10,708 bases of DNA from Lachnospiraceae bacterium. Lineage in GTDB: Bacteria > Bacillota > Clostridia > Lachnospirales > Lachnospiraceae. The stretch spans positions 1-10,708 of the forward strand of contig VSNJ01000141.1 in NCBI GenBank assembly GCA_009774235.1, in the 5' to 3' direction. The position numbers were made by a program, and so were the translations under genes. The stretch's first letter is position 1, and every line of letters starts with the position of its first letter. The notes below the pieces were generated by a model that was not told the origin of the DNA, made no database searches, and saw nothing but the letters and a program-made list of their open reading frames with translations. Below are positions 1 to 6,978 of the stretch, piece by piece.

Positions 1-97
1 CAATAATACAATTTAGTTTTTATAATATAACTTTTTAAATAATAATTCTTATGCAAATTAAATATTATTTATTAATTATACATTTATGTTATAATAT
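1..97. other. AT-rich flank downstream of the DegV-kinase gene
   Basis: This stretch is nearly all A and T and holds no gene. I see no GC-containing hairpin followed by a T run on the minus strand, so the operon terminator is either weak or beyond the window edge. Confidence 0.5.
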
Positions 98-2806
98 TTA
101 AGACAGATAATTCCTGCCCTTTTCTTTTTTCATAAACAGCAGCCCAAATGCCCCAACCCCGCAATTACTGCTTATAGCAGCTGATGCCTGCTGTTCTATT
201 ATTTTATCGAATTTCTGGTACTTATTTATCTCTTTTAAAATCCTTTGTTTCATTTTATAACTAAAGCCTGAATATGTAAAAAATAAAACCCTTGTATCTA
301 TATTGCGCCTTCCCTTAAGCTGCCTGCGTATATACTTTATATATGCATGTTCCTGTGTACCTGAATAAATGGCACTGCAAGCAATTTTACTTCCCTTAAC
401 TGACAATACGGGATGAAGCAGGAATAAGTCACATACATCTTTAACTTTTTTGCTCATCCTGCCAGACCTGTACAAATTATTAGTATGGGCAACTATAAAA
501 CTTGTAGAAATATTATATTTAATATGGTTTAATGCATTAATTACATCCTGGAACGGATTGCCATCCTGTACCATTGCTGCGCCATAAAGTGCAAGTATCC
601 CCATACTGCTTGAAATATGTGCAGAATTTATTACATGCACATTATCAAATCCCTTAGCGGCCTGGCAGGCAATGCTATAACCTTCACCTGAATTTTTAGC
701 CATGCTTATATGTATAACCTGCTGTGCATTACCTAGTGCATCTGCAAAAAATGTCTCATATTCCTCAACAGAAGGCGGCATAGAGTATGCAGCTTTATGT
801 TGTTTATCAATATATTCTATAAGATTATCCGCTGATATCTCACATACATCATGGAAACGTCCTTCTTGTGTCTGTACATAATAATAAATACATGCAATGC
901 CAAAACGTTCCATTATATCTTCGGGAAGGTCACACACACTCTCTGTTGTTATGCATACAGGCTGTTTATTACGTCCATAAACCATATGTACATTAGAACC
1001 TTCTTTTTCTTTATTTCTGCTTGTTGATGTAACCTCTACAATCTCCCTTGGCAGGAATTTCAAAAGAAGTGCTTCAAACAATGCACCATTAACTGGTTTT
1101 ACAAGATAGGCATCAAAGCCGTTAGCATTATAAAATGCCTCCGCATTAGAAAATGCATTGGCTGTCAAAGCAATAACAGGTGTTTCTTTACAAAGCCCAT
1201 TTTCCTGTTTACGCATCTTCTTAAGTGTTTCTATTCCGTCAAGCTTTGGCATCATATGGTCCATAAAAATAACATGGTAAAATCTCTGTCTGGTTTTTTC
1301 AAGACATTCATACCCGCTTGAAGCAGTTTCTACCTGCACTTTTGTTGCACGCAGAAGCTTTACCGCAACCATAAGGTTCATATCATTGTCATCTACAATA
1401 AGCACCCTTGCCTCTGGAGCTTCAAAACTCTGCCTGTATTCTTCCCTTTCATGGAAGCTGCCTTTCATAATATCTTTTATAGGTCCTATAGGTGCTTTAT
1501 TTATTATTTCCTGCTCAAGTATAAGTGTAAATGTAGTGCCCCTCTGGTATATACTGTCAACCTTTATCTCACCATTCATAAGTTCTGCAAGCTGGTGCGA
1601 AATTGCAAGGCCAAGCCCTGTACCTTCAATAGCACCATTTTTCTTTTCATCAACACGTTTAAATGATAAAAATAAATATTTAATATCCTCTTTACGTATA
1701 CCTATCCCTGTATCTGATACTGATGCTATAAGTTTTATATGGGCAGAATCAATCTGCTCACACTTTGCCTGCAATGTAACAGAACCTTTATGTGTATATT
1801 TTATTGCATTGGTAAGCATATTGGTAAGTATCTGCTTTATTCTTATATCATCCCCATACAGCATAGATGGTATATCTGGGGAAATATCAAGTTTAAACTC
1901 AAGCTTCTTATCATATGCCCTGACCCAGTTAATATTTACAAGTTCACTAAGCAAGGCTCCTGTTTCATACTGCCTGTTTACAATCTCCATCTTGCCTGAT
2001 TCTATCTTTGACAAATCAAGTATATCATTAATCAGTGATAAAAGCATTTTACTTGCACGCTGTATATTAACACAATTTTCTGCAACCTCATCATTAATAT
2101 TATCACGCAGGTTCATCTCATTAAGACCTATTATAGTATTAATTGGTGTCCTTATTTCATGGCTCATATTCGCAAGAAACCGGCTTTTTGTCATATTAGC
2201 TTCTTCAAGCTGTATTTGCTGCTGCCTGCTTACATCTTGTTCTCTGTTATAAATCCACCTCTGGAACTTTATAAGTGTACCAATGGCAAGTGAAACCACA
2301 AGAAGACTGACAAATGTATGTATATAAGTTTCTTTATTTGCATAACCTCCATTGACATATACTACCCTGTAAAATGTATATGTATAACAGAAAGCAAAAC
2401 TTGCTATTGATAATACAAGGACAATTAAAAATGCTGCCCCTTTTAACATAAGGAATACATATACAATCCCAAGGACAAGCCAGCAGCTTAAACCTCCATC
2501 TGCACTGCCAGTTATAAAAAAAAGAAATGGAAATACAAGAATATTCAGTAAAAGTGCACTTGCTATTGCACAAAAATTAATACACCCAAACTTCCTGGCT
2601 ACTACCCCAAATACAGCAAATATAACAGGGACAAGACAGATAGACACAATCCCTGGCACTTCTGTATGGGTAACAAAAGCTATGGCAGCTCCTGAAAAGC
2701 TGACAAATGCACCCATTCCTATAATAAGGTAAAAAAGCCTTCTGTCTAATTCATAATTACTGTTATACATATAATCCTTCAGGCGGCTAATTATCTTTTT
2801 AGGCAT
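98..2806 (-). CDS. Membrane hybrid histidine kinase-receiver with C-terminal DegV domain
   Basis: A 902-residue fusion protein. About six membrane segments lie within residues 22-183. A HisKA domain follows, with phosphoacceptor His216 in MSHEIRTPIN, then a HATPase with N box (NAIKYT), DTGIGI and GTGLGLAI. The receiver (about 468-590) has acidic pair Asp472/Asp473, phosphoacceptor Asp516 in FMDHMMP and Lys570. After a hydrophilic linker, residues 617 to about 897 form a full-length DegV/EDD domain. Its landmarks are ITTESVCDLPED, SMPPSVEEY (Ser675), an INSAHISSSMG segment, NLYRSGRMS and a terminal GVGAFGLLF. DegV proteins (FakB type) bind fatty acids, so this kinase may sense or respond to lipid; that role is inference. 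It has no HPt domain. The ATG overlaps the upstream gene by 8 bp and has an AAGGAG site 7 nt away. It is the last gene of the minus-strand operon. The domain calls are secure, but the ligand is unknown. Confidence 0.93.
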   Translation of the reverse strand: MPKKIISRLKDYMYNSNYELDRRLFYLIIGMGAFVSFSGAAIAFVTHTEVPGIVSICLVPVIFAVFGVVARKFGCINFCAIASALLLNILVFPFLFFITGSADGGLSCWLVLGIVYVFLMLKGAAFLIVLVLSIASFAFCYTYTFYRVVYVNGGYANKETYIHTFVSLLVVSLAIGTLIKFQRWIYNREQDVSRQQQIQLEEANMTKSRFLANMSHEIRTPINTIIGLNEMNLRDNINDEVAENCVNIQRASKMLLSLINDILDLSKIESGKMEIVNRQYETGALLSELVNINWVRAYDKKLEFKLDISPDIPSMLYGDDIRIKQILTNMLTNAIKYTHKGSVTLQAKCEQIDSAHIKLIASVSDTGIGIRKEDIKYLFLSFKRVDEKKNGAIEGTGLGLAISHQLAELMNGEIKVDSIYQRGTTFTLILEQEIINKAPIGPIKDIMKGSFHEREEYRQSFEAPEARVLIVDDNDMNLMVAVKLLRATKVQVETASSGYECLEKTRQRFYHVIFMDHMMPKLDGIETLKKMRKQENGLCKETPVIALTANAFSNAEAFYNANGFDAYLVKPVNGALFEALLLKFLPREIVEVTSTSRNKEKEGSNVHMVYGRNKQPVCITTESVCDLPEDIMERFGIACIYYYVQTQEGRFHDVCEISADNLIEYIDKQHKAAYSMPPSVEEYETFFADALGNAQQVIHISMAKNSGEGYSIACQAAKGFDNVHVINSAHISSSMGILALYGAAMVQDGNPFQDVINALNHIKYNISTSFIVAHTNNLYRSGRMSKKVKDVCDLFLLHPVLSVKGSKIACSAIYSGTQEHAYIKYIRRQLKGRRNIDTRVLFFTYSGFSYKMKQRILKEINKYQKFDKIIEQQASAAISSNCGVGAFGLLFMKKEKGRNYLS

Positions 2807-5573
2807 CTTCCCACTCCTTCCTTAGTTCTTCAAGGATATCTGCTGCACCACAGAAATCAAATGAATTTACAAGACCTTTAAGCCCGTCAAGCTTTCCTGC
2901 AATTTTACTGCCTTTATATAAATATAATGATAAATCATTAATAACTGGAATTACTGCTTCTTCCTCAAATGTATCAAGGGCTTCACTAAGTTTGTCCAGC
3001 TTCTCTTTTAACTCCTCCCAGCTTAATTCTTTTAACTTCTCCAGGCTTTTATCTTCATTATCTGGAAAGAAGTCCTTATTGCCAGCTATCGCATCAAGTA
3101 CTGTAGCATAGGTTTCCATAAGCAGGTTATGGTGGGCAAGCAGGTATTCCGTATTATTTTCCTTGCCTGCTTTTTCTTGCTCTTTTGCCATTTCAGATAA
3201 CTCTTTTGCACCAATTCCAAGAGATGTGCTCTTAAGGGCATGTACCATGATTGTATAATCATTCCAGTCCTTGTCTTCAAAAAGCTTCTGCATCTGTTGT
3301 TTCTTTTCTACCCCAGAATTATAATAAAGCCTTATTACATCTATATAATCTTCATATACTCCTCCTGAATAATTTATACCAGTTTGTATATCTATAAGTC
3401 CTTCTAGTGAATCAGCAGCTTTAATTACAACATCACTTTCCTTTTTATTATTCTTTTCAGTTTCTTTTCCTGTTTCTTCTTCTGTCTGTACTATAATCCT
3501 TTCAGATGGTATATATTTCTTAAGTACATGCTCTAGTACTGAAACCTCAACTGGTTTTGCCACAAAATCCTGGAACCCCTCCGCAAGAAACATTTCACGT
3601 GCCCCGCCGATTGCATTGGCAGTAAGTGCGACAACAGGCAGTTTCTGGAAAAACTTTCCATTCCTTGCACGTATATTGTGAAGTGTTTCGACACCATCCA
3701 TGCCAGGCATCATATGGTCCATAAATACAAGGTCAAAATACATCCTGTCAATCATCATAAGCGCTTCACTTCCACTACCTGCAGTATAAAACTTAATTTT
3801 ATATGGACGTAGAAGCCCTTCCATAACTTTAAGGTTCATAACATTATCATCAACTACAAGCACACTTGCACCTGGAGCAGTAAACTTATTTACTATATAA
3901 TGGCTGCCATCCATTCTCTGCACCATTTTCCCGCCATTTAATGCAGTTACAACTGACAATACATAGAATGGTTTATAAACACGCATAAAAGAATCACTTA
4001 TTTCTATATCTTCATCCCTGTTAATAACAATTATTACATTAGTTTCCTCTGCTGCCTTTTCAAAAAAAGCAGGTTCTTCCTTATATTCATCTACTGTCAT
4101 AACCATATGTGAATACTTCCTTCTTCCAAACCGCCTTTTTAATTCAGCAAGATTCTGGCACGAAGTAAAATCAAGTTCAAGCTGGCTTGCTATATTTTTA
4201 ATACACTCCATATAGCTGTCCCTTATTTCCGCCATGCTGTATTTCTCTTGGTTAATATAACAGATTACTTTTAATTTCTCTTTATCCTTAAGCACAATTA
4301 CCGGATTGTCATCATCAACTCTCTGGGGAATTACAAACTGGAACTCACTTCCCTTGCCCTCAGTGCTTTTTATGCTTAAAAAGCCATTCATCATCCTGAC
4401 TATCTTATGTGTAATTGCAAGTCCAAGCCCCATTCCTGTCTGCTGCCTGTTCTTCCTGGTATCCACCTGGTTAAAATTAGTAAAAAGACATTCCAGCTTC
4501 TCCTGGGATATGCCAATTCCTGTATCCTTTACATTCACAGATAAATTAACACCATAATCTTCTTTCCTTGAAGATATGGATATAGTTATACATCCTTTCT
4601 CTGTAAATTTTATAGCATTATTTACAATACTTGAGAAAATACGTCTTATTTTCTCACTGTCACCAATCATTCCACATGGAATATTCACATCATAATTTAC
4701 TACTATCTCCAGGTTCTTATCCTCATTCTGGGCAATAGCAACATTTAATACATCATTTAATATAGAAGTAAAATTATAACTCTCTTCAACTATTGCAAGC
4801 TTGCCTGTTTCCAGTTCTGAAAAATCAAGCACATCGCTTACTATAGACTGCAGGTTTCTCCCCGCAACCTGTATATTAAACAGATTCTCCCTTATACTTT
4901 CTGGCAGCTCTTCCCGCAATGACATCTCACTCATGCCACAGATTGTATTAAGCGGTGTACGTATTTCATGTGATACATTTGCCATAAACTCATCTTTGCT
5001 ATGTTCTGTCTGGCGGAGCAAGGTAATGGTTTCTATCAGCTTCTGGTTAAGCCTGCGTTCCTTCTTCACAAGGAACCACACAAGATATATCATTATAAAC
5101 ATTGGCAATATCTGCTGTACCATATTTAGCAGTGCATCCATATTGTTATAACTAAATAAGTGTAAAGCAAAAGCATGATACCATGCCAGCCCCAATACCA
5201 GCGCAGATACCATGCCAAGCAGACGGGGAATATTAAAAAGCCCTATAAGCAGCAGCAGCACCCCAAAAGATGGAAGCACAGAGAACAGTGATGTAGCAAA
5301 AATACCATGTCCAAAGAAAGAAACCATTGCCATGCTTGTAATTATATACGCCCTTGTATTCTCATCTTTTGCCTGCATAAAATAGACCATTAAACATACA
5401 GCGGCCTCTGGCAATGCCCACATAATAAACCAGATATTTCCCTTAACTGCTATCTCTGCCACCAGTACAACCAATATAAACAGCATATATATGCTTATAA
5501 CTTTTCTTTCTATTATACGGCCGTTAAACTTTGCAAAATCATCATCCAAGCCATTCTCCCTCCTGCTCTTCAT
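2799..5573 (-). CDS. Membrane hybrid histidine kinase with degenerate receiver, receiver and HPt
   Basis: A 924-residue tripartite hybrid kinase. About six membrane segments lie between residues 25 and 170. HisKA follows with His202 (NVSHEIRTPLN), then HATPase with NNAIKFT, DTGIGIS and GMGLGLAI. Residues about 435-548 look like a worn receiver: the first strand KVICYI lacks the acidic pair, although a late Lys-Pro survives. The second receiver is intact (Asp575/Asp576, Asp619 in FMDHMMPGMDG, Lys673). A C-terminal HPt carries His778 in VHALKSTSLGIGA. The predicted phosphorelay is therefore His202 to Asp619 to His778, and then possibly to the receiver of the HD-GYP protein encoded just upstream. 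The gene overlaps the HD-GYP gene by 32 bp and the DegV-kinase gene by 8 bp, which implies translational coupling. The ATG at 5573 has a weak ribosome site; a TTG at 5549 has a better one. The sensed signal is unknown. Confidence 0.93.
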   Translation of the reverse strand: MKSRRENGLDDDFAKFNGRIIERKVISIYMLFILVVLVAEIAVKGNIWFIMWALPEAAVCLMVYFMQAKDENTRAYIITSMAMVSFFGHGIFATSLFSVLPSFGVLLLLIGLFNIPRLLGMVSALVLGLAWYHAFALHLFSYNNMDALLNMVQQILPMFIMIYLVWFLVKKERRLNQKLIETITLLRQTEHSKDEFMANVSHEIRTPLNTICGMSEMSLREELPESIRENLFNIQVAGRNLQSIVSDVLDFSELETGKLAIVEESYNFTSILNDVLNVAIAQNEDKNLEIVVNYDVNIPCGMIGDSEKIRRIFSSIVNNAIKFTEKGCITISISSRKEDYGVNLSVNVKDTGIGISQEKLECLFTNFNQVDTRKNRQQTGMGLGLAITHKIVRMMNGFLSIKSTEGKGSEFQFVIPQRVDDDNPVIVLKDKEKLKVICYINQEKYSMAEIRDSYMECIKNIASQLELDFTSCQNLAELKRRFGRRKYSHMVMTVDEYKEEPAFFEKAAEETNVIIVINRDEDIEISDSFMRVYKPFYVLSVVTALNGGKMVQRMDGSHYIVNKFTAPGASVLVVDDNVMNLKVMEGLLRPYKIKFYTAGSGSEALMMIDRMYFDLVFMDHMMPGMDGVETLHNIRARNGKFFQKLPVVALTANAIGGAREMFLAEGFQDFVAKPVEVSVLEHVLKKYIPSERIIVQTEEETGKETEKNNKKESDVVIKAADSLEGLIDIQTGINYSGGVYEDYIDVIRLYYNSGVEKKQQMQKLFEDKDWNDYTIMVHALKSTSLGIGAKELSEMAKEQEKAGKENNTEYLLAHHNLLMETYATVLDAIAGNKDFFPDNEDKSLEKLKELSWEELKEKLDKLSEALDTFEEEAVIPVINDLSLYLYKGSKIAGKLDGLKGLVNSFDFCGAADILEELRKEWEDA

Positions 5574-6630
5574 TTGCTTCTTTCTTCAAATCTGCTTCAA
5601 GGCTTAGGAATACATCAGTAATTACAGGGTCAAACTGTGTCCCCTTTCCCTCTTCTATTATTCCAAGCACCTTTGAAACAGGCCTTACTGGCTTCTTATA
5701 ACACCTTTCTGCATAAAGTGCATCAAATACATCAGCAAAAGCCATTATCCTTGCACACAATGGTATATCTTCACCTGCAAGCCCTTCTGGATAGCCTGTA
5801 CCATCCCATCTTTCATGGTGGTATTCTGCAATCTGTGCTGCTATCTTTATATAGTTATCATCCTCAAGCCCGCCCATTATTTCATAAATTATCTCACTGC
5901 CATAAACAGTATGTTTCTTCATCTCTGCAAACTCTTCTTCTGTAAGCCTGCCAGGTTTCTGTAATATAAGGTCCGAAATCCTTATTTTGCCAATATCGTG
6001 TAATGGTGCTGCTTTACACATATTTTTTATGTAACTGTCTGTAAGTATATCACTGTATAACTTTTCCTTAACAAGCTTACCAGCAATCATTTCAACATAC
6101 TTCTTAGTATTCTTAACATGCATTCCTGTACTGTCATCACGCAGCTCTATAAGGTTTGCCATGCCTATAATAACTTGTTCCTGCATACTGCTTATTCTCT
6201 GGGAATTGCGTTCAATCTCCTCTGCCTGTTCCGCAACCATAATTTCAAGCCTTTTATGGTAATCCTCAAGCTCCAGCACCCTGTCAATACGGCTGAATGC
6301 AACATCTGCAACAAAAGGTTTCCTTACAAAATCACGCGCACCAGCACGGAAACAACGTGTTTCAGTCTCACTGTCATCATCTGCTGTCAGGAATACTACA
6401 GGTATCTGTTTATATAAATCATCACCTTTAAGTTTCTCCATAACCTCAAATCCATCCATACCTGGCATATTTATATCTAAAAGTATAAGGTCTGGTTTAT
6501 TCTTCTCAAGATATTTAAATGCTGCAATGCCAGAAACAGCTGCTGCTATCCTGTATTTCTTTCCAAATATTTTCTGCGCAAGCAAAAGATTATTCTTATC
6601 ATCATCAACTACCAAAATTACATGTTCCAT
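5542..6630 (-). CDS. Receiver-HD-GYP response regulator, predicted c-di-GMP phosphodiesterase
   Basis: A cytoplasmic response regulator of 362 residues from the chosen start MEHVILVVDDD. The receiver has the acidic cluster DDD near residue 9, phosphoacceptor Asp52 in LILLDINMPGMDG and Lys104 in VRKP. A short coiled linker (about 130-155) leads to an HD-GYP domain with RDDSTGMH, the metal-binding HDIGK, HTVYG, the YHHERWDGTGYPEG block holding the GYP signature, and a later FADVFDAL. All hallmark residues are present, so hydrolysis of cyclic-di-GMP is the likely activity, controlled by phosphorylation. It is the first gene of the operon with two hybrid kinases, the second of which carries an HPt that could phosphorylate it. 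The frame stays open to an ATG at 6819, which would add 63 residues. I prefer 6630 because the receiver begins there and a GGGGGA sits 5 nt upstream. Confidence 0.9.
   Translation of the reverse strand: MEHVILVVDDDKNNLLLAQKIFGKKYRIAAAVSGIAAFKYLEKNKPDLILLDINMPGMDGFEVMEKLKGDDLYKQIPVVFLTADDDSETETRCFRAGARDFVRKPFVADVAFSRIDRVLELEDYHKRLEIMVAEQAEEIERNSQRISSMQEQVIIGMANLIELRDDSTGMHVKNTKKYVEMIAGKLVKEKLYSDILTDSYIKNMCKAAPLHDIGKIRISDLILQKPGRLTEEEFAEMKKHTVYGSEIIYEIMGGLEDDNYIKIAAQIAEYHHERWDGTGYPEGLAGEDIPLCARIMAFADVFDALYAERCYKKPVRPVSKVLGIIEEGKGTQFDPVITDVFLSLEADLKKEANEEQEGEWLG
5559..5564 (-). promoter_or_regulatory. AGGAGG site favouring a TTG start for the HPt kinase
   Basis: On the minus strand AGGAGG lies 9 nt before an in-frame TTG (5547-5549, codon 9 of the longer reading). 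That TTG overlaps the TGA stop of the HD-GYP gene. The ATG at 5571-5573 is preceded only by a purine-rich stretch (GAAGAAAGAAG). Eight residues are at stake, all before the first membrane segment. Confidence 0.45.
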
Positions 6631-6635
6631 ATTAA

Positions 6636-6641
6636 TCCCCC
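6636..6641 (-). promoter_or_regulatory. Ribosome binding site deciding the HD-GYP start
   Basis: On the minus strand GGGGGA sits 5 nt before ATG 6628-6630, directly ahead of the receiver's first strand. The competing upstream ATG (6817-6819) has only AGGTG about 9 nt away. The choice is reasonable but not certain. Confidence 0.5.
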
Positions 6642-6644
6642 ATG

Positions 6645-6657
6645 CCGCCTTTGGCGG
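6645..6657 (-). other. Small GC hairpin just before the HD-GYP ribosome site
   Basis: CCGCC-AAA-GGCGG on the minus strand forms a perfect 5-bp stem with a 3-nt loop, ending 3 nt before the GGGGGA ribosome site, in an otherwise AT-rich leader. No T run follows, so it is not a terminator. It could be a 5' stabilising or translation-modulating stem. If the longer 425-residue protein is real, it would simply be coding. Confidence 0.5.
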
Positions 6658-6883
6658 TCCAAATAGTATAGCGGACAAGCCCTGTTTAAAAAAACGCTGC
6701 TCTTTGTGTTTTTCCTGGCTGAAGTATAATGATTGCCTCACAACATTTCCTGCTGTCTTAGAATCATTTTCCAGCCTATCCTCCATGCAGGGCACACCTG
6801 CTTTCCAAATACCAGCCATTTTTTATGGACACCTGAGATGTATCCCATATTAATATATCATATAGAATAACATTTTTAAACAT

Positions 6884-6889
6884 ATTATA
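6884..6889 (-). promoter_or_regulatory. Candidate -10 element of the signalling operon
   Basis: A perfect TATAAT on the minus strand lies about 65 nt before the upstream ATG at 6819 and about 254 nt before the preferred start. No convincing -35 is seen 16-18 bp upstream, so this is tentative in AT-rich DNA. Confidence 0.3.
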
Positions 6890-6924
6890 GAAAAAAGATA
6901 GTTCCTTTCTATGGAAATATATAG

Positions 6925-6930
6925 TATAAT
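6925..6930 (+). promoter_or_regulatory. Candidate -10 element of the EAL-like gene
   Basis: A perfect TATAAT sits 48 nt before the ATG at 6979, which would give a leader of roughly 40 nt ending in AAGGAG (6966-6971). The -35 position is poor. It faces away from the minus-strand TATAAT about 40 bp to the left, so the two transcription units would share one divergent control region. Confidence 0.4.
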
Positions 6931-6978
6931 GTACATATTGGCACTAAAGTTTCTACAATACTAATAAGGAGTATCTAT

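Noticed and set aside
1386..2252. Long plus-strand open frame (288 codons) opposite the DegV-kinase gene
   Set aside because: Ser/Ile-rich translation with no domain resemblance, antisense to the conserved kinase and receiver motifs; a compositional shadow of the real gene.
4801..5151. Plus-strand open frame opposite the HPt kinase
   Set aside because: Complementary to the HisKA and membrane coding region; no recognisable family and no ribosome site of note.
98..5573. The two hybrid kinases as a recent tandem duplication
   Set aside because: They share layout and the FMDHMMP receiver signature, but the membrane regions, domain content and most other sequence differ, so any duplication is old and they may have been paired independently.
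6118..6853. Plus-strand open frames opposite the HD-GYP gene and its upstream region
   Set aside because: They mirror the receiver coding sequence or its AT-rich leader and resemble no protein family.
6631..6978. Possible cyclic-di-GMP riboswitch in the leader of either divergent gene
   Set aside because: I looked for the conserved GEMM core and a following terminator and found neither; only a small 5-bp hairpin is present.
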